57,626 bases of DNA from contig JACUUN010000005.1 in the NCBI GenBank assembly GCA_014859265.1, forward strand, positions 1 to 57,626, written 5' to 3'. The notes below the pieces were generated by a model. The model saw nothing but the letters and a program-made list of their open reading frames with translations, ran no database searches and was not told the DNA's origin. The translations under genes and the position numbers were made by a program. Source of the stretch: Coriobacteriia bacterium (GTDB lineage Bacteria > Actinomycetota > Coriobacteriia > Anaerosomatales > SLCP01). Every line of letters starts with the position of its first letter. Position 1 is the first letter of the stretch. Positions 7,197 through 15,193 of this stretch are shown here, in pieces.

Positions 7197-8236
7197 CGTG
7201 TCGCTCCCACCACTCCCCCGCCCACTACACGGTCACCCACGTAGCATACGACAGCCTGGCCGCAGGCGACCCCACCGGCAGGGCTATCGAGCTCGACCGT
7301 TAGCCTCCCGCCCGACCAGCGTGCCTGTGCGGGCACGGACGTGGCACGATACCTGATCACAGCCTCAATGCGCTCGTGTCCTTCTGGACGCCAGACAGCG
7401 TCCTCGAGTTCGATCGTCGTGATCGGAGCTGGAGTGCCGTGGCACACGACGACGATGTTCTCATCGGCTCTGATCCTCGCGACGTACCAGGGTCCTCCGG
7501 AAAGCCCCAACCCCTTGCGCTGGCCGATGGTGTAGCGGGCGATTCCGTCGTGAGTGCCGACGTGTATCCCCTTCTCATCGACGATCGGACCTGATTCACC
7601 TGCCACAGGCGCCCTATTGACCACGAACGAGCCGACATCGTCCGGGATGAAGCATATCTCCTGGCTCTCGGGGCGCTCTGCCGTCGGGAGACCGAGCGCG
7701 CGCGCCTCCTCGCGAACCTCTGCCTTGGTTACGTCACCCAGCGGGAAGCACACGAAGCGAATCGCGGGTTCGTCGAGCCGGTAAAGGAAGTACGACTGGT
7801 CCTTCGAGACGTCGCGCCCGCGGTGAAGCCAGAGCGAGCCGGTCTCATCGGCCACGATCCGGGCGTAGTGACCGCTCGCCAGCGAATCGGCGCCGTGCGT
7901 GCGGGCACGTGCCAGCAGGATGGCGAACTTGACCCGGTCGTTGCACGCGATGCAGGGATTGGGCGTCCGGCCGGCGGCGTACTCGCGCACGAACGGCGCA
8001 ACGACCTCGCTCTCGAACACGTCGCGCATGTTGAGCGTGTAGTGCTCGATGCCGAGATGGTCGCAGACGCGGCGAGCTGCCCGAACAGCATCGGTCGAGC
8101 AGCACCTACCGGGATCCTCCCCCTCCGGGAGCACCTGCATGGTGACCCCGGTGACACTGTGACCCTGACGAACGAGACGGGCGGCAGCGACCGAGGAGTC
8201 CACACCGCCGCTCATCGCCACCCATAGGGATGCCAC
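7193..8236 (-). CDS. mnmA: tRNA-specific 2-thiouridylase
   Basis: The 347-residue enzyme installs the 2-thio group on U34 of Lys, Glu and Gln tRNAs. The PP-loop SGGVDSSVAA is at residues 9-18. The catalytic cysteines are C98 in NPCIACND and C195 in ESQEICF, and SGHYARI and KDQSYFL are family motifs. It directly follows iscU (9-base gap) in the iscR-iscS-iscU operon. IscS is the known source of persulfide sulfur for this reaction, so the grouping is functional. Confidence 0.96.
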   Translation of the reverse strand: MASLWVAMSGGVDSSVAAARLVRQGHSVTGVTMQVLPEGEDPGRCCSTDAVRAARRVCDHLGIEHYTLNMRDVFESEVVAPFVREYAAGRTPNPCIACNDRVKFAILLARARTHGADSLASGHYARIVADETGSLWLHRGRDVSKDQSYFLYRLDEPAIRFVCFPLGDVTKAEVREEARALGLPTAERPESQEICFIPDDVGSFVVNRAPVAGESGPIVDEKGIHVGTHDGIARYTIGQRKGLGLSGGPWYVARIRADENIVVVCHGTPAPITTIELEDAVWRPEGHERIEAVIRYRATSVPAQARWSGGRLTVELDSPAGGVACGQAVVCYVGDRVVGGGVVGATR

Positions 8237-8245
8237 GGGAGTACG

Positions 8246-8713
8246 CTACTCCTCCGGGATGTCGCACGCGTCGTCATGCTCCTCGGCGTGCGGATCGAAG
8301 TCAGGATCGTCGTGCGCGATCGTGCCAGCGGCGATCGGATCGCGCCCGTGACTGACGAGGTAGTCGTCAACGGCTTTCTTCAGCCCATCGGTGGCGAGCA
8401 CGCTGCAGTGCATCTTGGCCGGAGGCAGCCCGCCGAGCTCATCGGCAACCTGCTTCTTCGTAATTGATACCGCCTCCTCGAGGGACATGCCCCGCGCCAT
8501 TTCGGTCACGATGGAACTCGTCGCAATCGCGGCTCCGCACCCCAGGGTCTGGAAACGGATGTCGTCGATCTTGTCGTCGGCAACCTTAATCGAGATTCTC
8601 ATGACATCACCGCAGACCGGGTTGCCGACCTCGCCGATGCCGTCAGCGTCATCGAGGACCCCGACGTTGCGCGGGTTGTTGAAGTGGTCCATGACTTTGT
8701 CGCTGTAGAGCAC
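8246..8713 (-). CDS. iscU: Fe-S cluster assembly scaffold protein
   Basis: A 155-residue IscU/NifU-N scaffold on which IscS-derived sulfur and iron form clusters. The three cluster-binding cysteines are C34 (NPVCGD), C59 (LGCGAA) and C103 (MHCSVLA), with the GGLPPAKMHC region known to contact chaperones. The C-terminus has an unusual acidic, His-rich tail of about 28 residues (DDPDFDPHAEEHDD) of unknown purpose. It lies 48 bases after iscS. No hscA, hscB or iscA follows, so the set is minimal. Confidence 0.95.
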   Translation of the reverse strand: MLYSDKVMDHFNNPRNVGVLDDADGIGEVGNPVCGDVMRISIKVADDKIDDIRFQTLGCGAAIATSSIVTEMARGMSLEEAVSITKKQVADELGGLPPAKMHCSVLATDGLKKAVDDYLVSHGRDPIAAGTIAHDDPDFDPHAEEHDDACDIPEE

Positions 8714-8761
8714 GGAACGTCCCTTCCTCGTATGCGGGCATCGCGCCCCGGTACCGGACAG

Positions 8762-9952
8762 CTACTTGATTGTCGAGCCGAACATCTTCTCGTACAGGGG
8801 CGACATGGCCCTCAACCGCTCAACGATAGGCGGAAAGACTTCGAGAAAGTACTCGACATCGTCAGCGCTCGTGTAGCGCCCGAGCGAGACACGAACCGAG
8901 CCGTGGGCCAACTCGGCCGGACACCCGATCGAGAGCAGCACGTGGCTAGGTTCGAGGCTGCCCGAGGAGCATGCTGAACCGGTGGAGATGGCGATCCCCT
9001 TCGCATCCAGTTGAAGGAGCATGGCCTCGCCTTCGACTCCCTTGATGATGAGGTGCGCGATGTTGGGAAGACGAGCCGGGTGCGTCGCGCTCTCGACCGT
9101 GTTCTCGATGATACTGGTGATGCCCTCTACGACGCGATTCCGAAGTTCGGCCAGCCGCTCGCTCTCGGCGGGCAACTCGGCCAGCATCAGGTCCAGTGCG
9201 GTCGCGAAGCCTGCGGCTCCGGCGACATTCTGAGTGCCCGAGCGCTTCTTGAACTCCTGTCCGCCTCCGCGGACCATCGGTGCGAACGGCGTCCCGCGCT
9301 TCAGGTAGAGCGCTCCGACGCCCTTCGGACCGTAGATCTTGTGACCCGAGAACGAGGCAGCATCTACGCCGAGTTCGGCAACGTCGAACGGCACCTTGCC
9401 GAGCGTCTGAGAGGCATCGGTATGGAAGAGTGCACCCCGGTCGTGAGCGACCTCGGCAAGAGCGCGAATCGGCTGGAGTGTGCCGATCTCGTTGTTGCCA
9501 TGCATGACCGAGACAAGCACTGTGTCGTCGCGCAAAACCACACGAAGGTCATCAGGTTCGATGTAGCCCTCGGGACGCGGAGCGAGGTAGGTGACCTCGT
9601 ATCCAGACTTCTCGAGGAAGTGTGCGGGCTCGAGGACCGCATGATGCTCGAACGCCGAGACGATGACGTGGCCACCGGCAGGCTTGGCTCGCGTGACGAT
9701 ACCGATGAGCGCGGCGTTGTCCGACTCGGTGCCGCCCGCGGTGAAGATGATCTCGTTGGGATGGGATGCACCGATGGCGCTGACGACGCGCTCACGGGCG
9801 GACTCGAGAGCGGTGTACGCCTCACGGCCCCGGCGATAGAGGCTATTCGGGTTGCCCCAGACCTCGCTGTAGTACGGGAGCATCGCCTCGACGACCCGCT
9901 CGTCAACGGGGGTCGTCGCCGCGTAATCCAGGTATACATCCCGATCTTCCAT
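8762..9952 (-). CDS. iscS: Cysteine desulfurase
   Basis: A 396-residue PLP enzyme of the NifS/IscS class that removes sulfur from cysteine as a persulfide for Fe-S assembly and tRNA thiolation. The PLP lysine is in SGHKIYGPKG, and the catalytic cysteine lies in the mobile loop STGSACSSGSLEPSHVL. YLDYAATTP at the N-terminus and HTDASQTLGK are family motifs. It starts six bases after the iscR stop. Confidence 0.96.
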   Translation of the reverse strand: MEDRDVYLDYAATTPVDERVVEAMLPYYSEVWGNPNSLYRRGREAYTALESARERVVSAIGASHPNEIIFTAGGTESDNAALIGIVTRAKPAGGHVIVSAFEHHAVLEPAHFLEKSGYEVTYLAPRPEGYIEPDDLRVVLRDDTVLVSVMHGNNEIGTLQPIRALAEVAHDRGALFHTDASQTLGKVPFDVAELGVDAASFSGHKIYGPKGVGALYLKRGTPFAPMVRGGGQEFKKRSGTQNVAGAAGFATALDLMLAELPAESERLAELRNRVVEGITSIIENTVESATHPARLPNIAHLIIKGVEGEAMLLQLDAKGIAISTGSACSSGSLEPSHVLLSIGCPAELAHGSVRVSLGRYTSADDVEYFLEVFPPIVERLRAMSPLYEKMFGSTIK

Positions 9953-9958
9953 CAGCTC

Positions 9959-10411
9959 CTACCTCTCACCACGGCGCTGCGTGGCGCCCGATTCGTCAAA
10001 GACCTCCTGTGCCCGTGCAAGCGATGCCAGCGTCGTAGACTCCAGCACCTCGCGCACCGCGTTTGTCGCACGGTCCCACACGCCGGCGGCCGCGCATGCG
10101 TCGCCTCGCCCGCACGCAGCGGCCCGGTCACCGTCACACACGGTCGGCCGAAGCGAACCCTCGAGTGCTTCCACGACGTCGAGCACAGTAATCTCGCTTG
10201 CGGGACGCTGGAGGGCAAATCCACCGTGAGCGCCACGGACGGCGCCGACCAGACCCGCCTTGCGCAGCGCAACGAAGAGCTGCTCGAGGTATTTCGCCGG
10301 TATGCTCTGCCGGTCTGAGATCTCTCGTGCGCTCACAGGGCCCTGATCGACCCTGCAGGCAAGATCGATCATCGCAAGCAGGCCGTACTCGCTCTTGGCG
10401 GTGAGACGCAT
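9959..10411 (-). CDS. iscR: Rrf2-family Fe-S cluster regulator
   Basis: A 150-residue Rrf2 regulator with an N-terminal winged helix (MRLTAKSEYGLLAMIDLA, RGAHGGFAL) and three cysteines, C92, C100 and C106, spaced like the [2Fe-2S] ligands of IscR. I chose the ATG at 10411, the usual family start; the track start is a TTG 36 bases upstream inside the leader. As first gene of the isc operon it probably represses itself and the downstream genes when clusters are sufficient. Confidence 0.92.
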   Translation of the reverse strand: MRLTAKSEYGLLAMIDLACRVDQGPVSAREISDRQSIPAKYLEQLFVALRKAGLVGAVRGAHGGFALQRPASEITVLDVVEALEGSLRPTVCDGDRAAACGRGDACAAAGVWDRATNAVREVLESTTLASLARAQEVFDESGATQRRGER

Positions 10412-10441
10412 CCTGTGATTCTGCTCCTCGGCTGGAATCCT

Positions 10442-10454
10442 TACCAAAACGGTA
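10442..10454. promoter_or_regulatory. Putative IscR operator
   Basis: TACC-AAAAC-GGTA is a 13-bp inverted repeat just downstream of the -10 hexamer of the isc promoter, covering about +8 to +20. An Rrf2 protein bound here would block initiation or clearance. It is not a match to the E. coli IscR type 1 or 2 consensus, so assignment rests on position and symmetry. Confidence 0.5.
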
Positions 10455-10464
10455 TGATTTCAGC

Positions 10465-10493
10465 ACGATAGTCCCCACTTGCAGGGGTGTCAA
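10465..10493 (-). promoter_or_regulatory. Promoter of the isc operon
   Basis: A perfect TTGACA (10488-10493) and TATCGT (10465-10470) are 17 bases apart on the minus strand, about 55 bases before the iscR ATG. It is one of the clearest sigma70-type promoters in the window. Confidence 0.8.
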
Positions 10494-10513
10494 GCGATTC
10501 GCACCGGCAGCAC

Positions 10514-11233
10514 TCAGGTGTCGAGGTATCCGTCGTGCCCGGTGTCCGCCCGACCTGTCGCAAGTGCGATGGACGCGCCGACGTCCACCGCCGCCTGCGG
10601 CGCAAGAATTGCGGCGACCGCCGCATGATCGCCTTCGCGGGCCTCGGCGAGTGCCTGGAGGTGTTGGAGGTCCCCGACACTGGCGACCCGGAACAACCCG
10701 TGTACTCCGCGCTCCCCGATGGCAAGCGTCAATGCAGCGCCAACATCTCGTGAGCGTGTGACCAGTAGAATCGACTCCGCCTGGGATGAACGGGCATGGA
10801 TGAGCGCCACAAGCTTGCCGACCATGTCAGCGGCGGCGGCGGCGGAGAGCGGCCGTGACACGATCCGGGTGTGTAGCCTAAGCCCGAGCGGTGAACGCCA
10901 CGCTCCGCCGGAGGCGATGGTGAACCCGAGCGCTGCTCCGATATCGTCAATCTCGTGTCGCAGTTCGGTGCGAAGCCGAGCGTCGGCCTTATCCTGCGGG
11001 TCCGGGGTCGAGAGCACGAGGTCGGGGATGGCTTCGGTCACTACCTCCCGGGTGGCGTCGGAGCCGCTGGCCGATCTTGCGCTCCTGCTCTCGAAGCCCA
11101 ATGCCTCCGCAGCGTCCATCGTCAGTATCTCAGCAAGCCTGCGATTCTTGACGGACAACTTGACGCCGAAGACCTCGAGCACCGTGCTCCGGTCATCTGC
11201 GCCCGGTTCGGCAGGTGTCTCGTGGGCCTCCAT
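10514..11233 (-). CDS. Hypothetical protein, conserved-looking, function unknown
   Basis: A 239-residue soluble protein that I do not recognise. The ATG at 11233 has GGAGGAG upstream; the track extends the frame to 12013 through ribH, which is a shadow. The N-terminal part (VLEVFGVKLSVKNRRLAEILTM) and middle (RTELRHEIDDIGAALGF) look like folded, non-repetitive protein, with no transmembrane segment or cysteine motif. It ends 20 bases before the isc promoter and is separated from ribH by a terminator hairpin, so it is probably a single-gene unit. A TAGAAT -10 lies 44 bases upstream of the start. Confidence 0.6.
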   Translation of the reverse strand: MEAHETPAEPGADDRSTVLEVFGVKLSVKNRRLAEILTMDAAEALGFESRSARSASGSDATREVVTEAIPDLVLSTPDPQDKADARLRTELRHEIDDIGAALGFTIASGGAWRSPLGLRLHTRIVSRPLSAAAAADMVGKLVALIHARSSQAESILLVTRSRDVGAALTLAIGERGVHGLFRVASVGDLQHLQALAEAREGDHAAVAAILAPQAAVDVGASIALATGRADTGHDGYLDT

Positions 11234-11276
11234 GAGCACTCCTCCGGGTCGGGCATCGCGGATGGGCACGTGGTCC

Positions 11277-11282
11277 ATTCTA
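11277..11282 (-). promoter_or_regulatory. Possible -10 element for the hypothetical gene
   Basis: TAGAAT on the minus strand matches the -10 consensus at five of six bases and lies 44 bases before the ATG of the 239-residue gene. No good -35 is visible at 16-18 bases, so this is weak. Confidence 0.3.
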
Positions 11283-11392
11283 TCCGACCGCAAGGGGTTT
11301 GGGGACCGCCACTCAGCTCTCGTCGGGTGCCACTCGTCGAATCGAACGTATCTTCCCTTGTTGGTGGCCGACCCGTCTGATACTGTGTGACA

Positions 11393-11503
11393 CCCGCCTG
11401 CCGAGGCGACAAGGGAACCAACGGTCCACGGCTGATAGCCACAGGGTGGTGAGAGCCCACTGGACGCAGAGGAAGCCCCGACCCCTATGTGGCCGGGGCT
11501 TCC
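11393..11503 (+). ncRNA. Possible small plus-strand RNA in the ribH gap
   Basis: In the 287-base gap between ribH and the hypothetical gene the plus strand has TTGTTG (11358-11363), 17 bases, then TACTGT (11381-11386). Short hairpins follow (CGCCT/AGGCG at 11395-11408, GGC/GCC at 11430-11440), then the strong 11471-11503 hairpin with TGGTTT after it. This would give an RNA of about 110 nt. The evidence is only promoter-like sequence plus hairpins; the last hairpin is equally explained as the rib operon terminator. Confidence 0.3.
11471..11503. terminator. Hairpin terminator after ribH
   Basis: GGAAGCCCCG pairs perfectly with CGGGGCTTCC over 10 bp with a 13-base loop. It begins 18 bases after the ribH stop on the minus strand and should end the riboflavin operon. 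It lacks a T-run on the minus strand but has TGGTTTCC on the plus strand, so it may act in both directions. Confidence 0.75.
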
Positions 11504-11520
11504 TGGTTTCCGGAGTCCTT

Positions 11521-11985
11521 CTAGCTCAGTGCCTTGGCGAGGTTCGCCATCTCGATGGCACCCAGTGCTGCATCCCAGCCCTTGTTCCCCGCCTTGGTGC
11601 CGGCACGTTCGACCGCCTGCTCGATGGTGTCGGCGGTGATCACTCCGAACATCACCGGCACCCCCGAATCGAGCGATGCCTTGGCTACGCCCTTCGCTAC
11701 CTCGGAAGCCACATACTCGAAGTGCGGCGTCCCGCCGCGGATGATGACCCCGAGTGCGATTACGGCGTCGTAACGACCTGACGATGCCATCTGCCTGGCG
11801 ACGAGGGGGATCTCGAAACCGCCGGGAACCCAGGCGACATCGACGTCCTCCTCGGCGAGGCCATGGCGTGCGAGCCCATCGCGGGCGCCCGAGAGTAGCC
11901 GCCCGGAGAGCAGCTCGTTGAACCGGCTCACCACGATGCCAACCTTCAGGCCGGTCCCGATGAGGTTGCCTTCGAACGTACCCAT
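11521..11985 (-). CDS. ribH: 6,7-dimethyl-8-ribityllumazine synthase
   Basis: The 154-residue lumazine synthase joins the ribA/ribD product with the 3,4-dihydroxybutanone phosphate made by RibB. Visible motifs are VSRFNELL near the N-terminus, [25 protein letters not shown] and [14 protein letters not shown]. It is the last gene of the riboflavin operon; its ATG overlaps the ribBA stop by one base. Confidence 0.97.
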   Translation of the reverse strand: MGTFEGNLIGTGLKVGIVVSRFNELLSGRLLSGARDGLARHGLAEEDVDVAWVPGGFEIPLVARQMASSGRYDAVIALGVIIRGGTPHFEYVASEVAKGVAKASLDSGVPVMFGVITADTIEQAVERAGTKAGNKGWDAALGAIEMANLAKALS

Positions 11986-13247
11986 TACTCTCCCTCTCCT
12001 TCGGTCGGCGCATCGTCCCGAAGGACGAGCGTATGTGCCATCTTCTCCCGTTTGGTCTCTAGATACGCGCGATTATCCGCACATGCTGGGACCTCGAGTG
12101 GGACCTGTTCCGTGACGCGAAGTCCGTACCCTTCCAGCCCGATGATCTTGGTCGGGTTGTTCGTGAGCAGACGCATCGACGTGAGTCCGAGGTCTACAAG
12201 GATCTGTGCACCGATACCGTAGTCACGGAGATCCGGCGCAAAGCCGAGTGCCTCGTTCGCCTCGACAGTGTCCGCACCAGCCTCCTGCAGTTCGTAGGCC
12301 TTGAGCTTGTTCACCAGGCCGATGCCCCGGCCCTCGTGGCCCACGATGTAGAGGATGACCCCCCTACCCTCGGCCTGCACAAGCCGCATGGCCTCCTCAA
12401 GCTGCGCCCCGCAGTCACACCTCAGGCTGTGGAAAACGTCCCCGGTCAGGCACTCCGAGTGGACCCGGACGAGCACGTCACGCGCGCCGGCGACGTCACC
12501 CACCACGAGAGCGACATGGGTCGACCCATCGATTCGCGAGGTGTAACCGTGCGCGACAAACTGCCCGTGCCGAGTGGGCAGATTCACGGTCGACGCGCGC
12601 TCCACCAGCCGCTCGGTGCGCCGACGAAACCTGATGATGTCGGCAACCGTCACGATCACGAGACCATGCTCACTCGCGAAGCACTCTAGCTGGGGACGCC
12701 TGGCCATCGTCCCGTCGACATTCATGATCTCGCAGATGACCCCCGCGGGATACAAACCCGCGAGGCGCGCAAGATCGACCGCGGTCTCCGTGTGGCCGGC
12801 CCGCTCCAGCACGCCGCCCGGCTTAGCCCGCAGCGGGAAGACGTGTCCAGGCATAGAAATGTCATCCGGCGCGGTCTCCGGATCGATTGCGGCAAGCACC
12901 GTGGCGGCACGGTCCGCCGCCGAGATACCCGTGGATATCTGGCCCTTGGCGCCGATCGACACGTGGAACGCCGTTCCCTGTTCGGAGGTGTTCGTCTGCG
13001 TCATGGGAGGTATCCGGAGCTCGTCCAGACGTTCTCCGGTGAGGGGAAGACAGATGAGGCCACGGCCGTGGGTGGCCATGAAATTCACTGCCTCAGGCGT
13101 GACCTTCTCGGCAGCCATCACGAGGTCGCCCTCGTTCTCACGGGCCTCATCGTCGACGACGATCACCATCCGGCCGGCTACAATCTCGTCGATCGCCTGC
13201 TCGACGGTGCCGAAGCTCGGGCTCCTGGCCGGGTTAGCTGACATCAT
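11985..13247 (-). CDS. ribBA: Bifunctional DHBP synthase / GTP cyclohydrolase II
   Basis: A 420-residue fusion supplying both precursors of riboflavin. The N-terminal DHBP synthase half (about 10-210) has [16 protein letters not shown] and the [13 protein letters not shown] motif. The C-terminal GTP cyclohydrolase II half (about 215-405) has [19 protein letters not shown], which holds the three zinc cysteines, and GHEGRGIGL. Both active sites look intact. It overlaps ribE by four bases. Confidence 0.97.
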   Translation of the reverse strand: MMSANPARSPSFGTVEQAIDEIVAGRMVIVVDDEARENEGDLVMAAEKVTPEAVNFMATHGRGLICLPLTGERLDELRIPPMTQTNTSEQGTAFHVSIGAKGQISTGISAADRAATVLAAIDPETAPDDISMPGHVFPLRAKPGGVLERAGHTETAVDLARLAGLYPAGVICEIMNVDGTMARRPQLECFASEHGLVIVTVADIIRFRRRTERLVERASTVNLPTRHGQFVAHGYTSRIDGSTHVALVVGDVAGARDVLVRVHSECLTGDVFHSLRCDCGAQLEEAMRLVQAEGRGVILYIVGHEGRGIGLVNKLKAYELQEAGADTVEANEALGFAPDLRDYGIGAQILVDLGLTSMRLLTNNPTKIIGLEGYGLRVTEQVPLEVPACADNRAYLETKREKMAHTLVLRDDAPTEGEGE

Positions 13248-13912
13248 CGGCCTTCCGCCAGGTCGCGCAACATATCGCCGAGGCCCCGGTGACCGGGACG
13301 CAGCGCGTCGTCGTCGATGTTTGCGTACAGCTCAACGAAGCGCTTGACGTACTTCGCCATCATGTCCACCTCGATGTTCACCTTCGCGCCCGTAGGCTTG
13401 TCCCCGAGGGTCGTTGCGGACTCTGTATGCGCTACCACCGCCGTGGCAAAGCCGTCGGCGCGCGTCTGGGCTATCGTTAGCGAGATGCCGTCCACTGCGA
13501 CCGAACCCTTAGGCACGATGTACTCCATAAGTACGCGCGGGACGGCGAACTGATAGATCGTCGAGTTGCCCGCAGGGTGGCGCATGACGAGCGATCCTAC
13601 ATCGTCGACATGACCGGTCACTATGTGGCCACCGAGGCGGTCCGAAAGGCGCAGCGCGCGCTCGAGGTTAACCTTCGACCCCTGGCGCAACCCACCCAGG
13701 GTCGTCCTTGCGAGCGTTTCCGAGCTAACGTCGGCAATGAACGCACCTCGGATGAACTTCAGCACCGTCAGACACGAGCCGTCGACCGCGATAGAATCGC
13801 CGATGGCCATGTCGCGCCCGAACTCGGGAGCGTAGACCTCCAGACGCATGCCGTCGGCCACGCGCTCCGTGCGCGTGATGATTCCTTCAGACTCGATGAG
13901 TCCCGTGAACAT
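13244..13912 (-). CDS. ribE: Riboflavin synthase, alpha chain
   Basis: A 222-residue enzyme that dismutates two lumazines to riboflavin. It starts with the diagnostic MFTGLIE and has two lumazine-binding repeats, the second near residue 100 (LGGHIVTGHVDDVG). The track start at 13969 adds 19 residues upstream of this conserved start; the ATG at 13912 has an AGGAAGGG region upstream. In Bacillus nomenclature this gene is called ribE, elsewhere ribC. Confidence 0.95.
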   Translation of the reverse strand: MFTGLIESEGIITRTERVADGMRLEVYAPEFGRDMAIGDSIAVDGSCLTVLKFIRGAFIADVSSETLARTTLGGLRQGSKVNLERALRLSDRLGGHIVTGHVDDVGSLVMRHPAGNSTIYQFAVPRVLMEYIVPKGSVAVDGISLTIAQTRADGFATAVVAHTESATTLGDKPTGAKVNIEVDMMAKYVKRFVELYANIDDDALRPGHRGLGDMLRDLAEGR

Positions 13913-13950
13913 CGCGACTACCCTTCCTCTCCCCGGCGTTTGAATCGCCG

Positions 13951-15048
13951 CTAGATGGCTCTTCGCCACACGGTGATGGCGTCGCAGCCTGCGACTGCCG
14001 CTTCAAACGCTGTCATGCGCTCACCGAGCGCGTCATCTGTGCCAGTTGTAGCTCCGGCGTACATACCCACCGCATCAGCCCCTGCCGCACTACCGGCGTG
14101 GATGACCACAAGCTCATCGATGAGGTTCTCATCCCATAGCGCGGTGAACAAATCCGGTCCCGCCTCAACAAGCAATCGGGCGATACCCCTCGCTCCGAGA
14201 ACGCGAAGGGCACCGCGTAGCCCATCGTCCGCAGAGTACTCGAGGATCTCCGCACCCGGCGGTGCGCCCATCCCTGAGCCCACGGGGACGAGCAACACTG
14301 CTGGTCCGCTCCCGTCGCTGAAGAGCGAACAAGTACCCGGGTCGGTGGTGCGTGTCATGACCACACGGAGTGGCTGACGCACCGCATCGGCACTGGCCTC
14401 GTCACGTACCGTCAGCCGGGGGTCATCCACGAGTGCCGTCCGGGCACCGACCAACACGGCATCCGACGCGGCACGCAATCTCATAGTCACCGGCCGCGAG
14501 CCTGGGCCCGAGATACGGGTACGCAGACCGGGGCCCGCACTTAATTTGCCATCGAGTGAACTCGCAATCTTCACCGTCACCCATGGTCTCTCCTTACGGA
14601 CGAGCGTCAACCACCCGAGATTGAGTGCTTCGTAGGGTGCCGGGTCTTCGGCGAAGGAGACATCGATGCCGGCAGCGCGCAGCCGCTCAGCACCGCCGGA
14701 GGCCACTTCGCTCGGGTCAGGCATGCCGATGACGACCCGCGCGACTCCTGCTTTTACGAGAGCATCCGTGCACGGCGGCGTGCGGCCGTGGTGCGCACAG
14801 GGCTCGAGCGTCACGTACGCGGTCGCGTCACACGCGGACGGGCCGGCCTGGACGAGCGCGACCGCCTCGGCGTGGGGCCCCCCGACGCGCTCATGCCACC
14901 CCTCCCCTATGACACGGGAGTCACGAACGACAACGCAGCCGACCATCGGATTGGGCGAGGTCGTGCCGAGACCTCTCTGCGCGAGAGTCCAGGCGCGCCG
15001 AAGAAAGGGGTCGGCTATCAATGTGGAATCGTCAGAGAACAGGCGCAT
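13951..15048 (-). CDS. ribD: Bifunctional deaminase/reductase of riboflavin synthesis
   Basis: A 365-residue RibD. The N-terminal deaminase has the zinc site HAEAVAL and EPCAHHGRTPPC; the C-terminal reductase has TVKIASSLDGK, SDAVLVGARTALVDDP and LVEAGP. I use the ATG at 15048. A TTG two codons upstream (15054) is also possible and is better spaced from the GGAAGG site, which lies inside the FMN riboswitch P1 helix. The track start at 15144 lies inside the riboswitch and is wrong. Confidence 0.93.
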   Translation of the reverse strand: MRLFSDDSTLIADPFLRRAWTLAQRGLGTTSPNPMVGCVVVRDSRVIGEGWHERVGGPHAEAVALVQAGPSACDATAYVTLEPCAHHGRTPPCTDALVKAGVARVVIGMPDPSEVASGGAERLRAAGIDVSFAEDPAPYEALNLGWLTLVRKERPWVTVKIASSLDGKLSAGPGLRTRISGPGSRPVTMRLRAASDAVLVGARTALVDDPRLTVRDEASADAVRQPLRVVMTRTTDPGTCSLFSDGSGPAVLLVPVGSGMGAPPGAEILEYSADDGLRGALRVLGARGIARLLVEAGPDLFTALWDENLIDELVVIHAGSAAGADAVGMYAGATTGTDDALGERMTAFEAAVAGCDAITVWRRAI

Positions 15049-15062
15049 GCACAAGCGCGGTC

Positions 15063-15179
15063 CTTCCTTCTCCCATCCAGACTCTAACTGTCGGCCCCGG
15101 GAATCCTCCGGGTCAGCCCCTTTGGGGGGCTCGCGGGCTATCACCGCCGGTGGGGACTTTCACCCCGCCCTGAAGAAAG
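15063..15179 (-). promoter_or_regulatory. FMN riboswitch (RFN element)
   Basis: The minus-strand leader shows the conserved RFN blocks: AGGGCGGGGTGAAAGTCCCC, ACCGGCGGTGATAGCCCGCGA, GGGGCTGACCCGGAGGATTC, GGGGCCGACAG and GGATGGGAGAAGGA. The outer helix P1 pairs CTTTCTTC (15172-15179) with GAAGGAAG (15063-15070) through seven Watson-Crick pairs and one G-U pair. GAAGGAAG overlaps the ribosome site of ribD, so FMN binding should hide that site and stop translation of the operon. No separate terminator is visible between element and gene. Confidence 0.97.
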
Positions 15180-15187
15180 ACGCTGCT

Positions 15188-15193
15188 AGTGTA
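15188..15193 (-). promoter_or_regulatory. Probable -10 of the riboflavin operon
   Basis: TACACT on the minus strand lies across the rpe stop codon and would start RNA near 15181, right at the 5-prime edge of the FMN riboswitch. The -35 region is weak, so readthrough from rpe may contribute. Confidence 0.4.

Noticed and set aside
9011-10318. 435-residue plus-strand ORF
   Set aside because: Antisense shadow of iscS and iscR, whose catalytic and cluster residues are all present.
10514-12013. 499-residue minus-strand ORF covering ribH and the hypothetical gene
   Set aside because: Only its C-terminal 239 residues make a plausible gene; the rest is a shadow of ribH and crosses a strong terminator hairpin.
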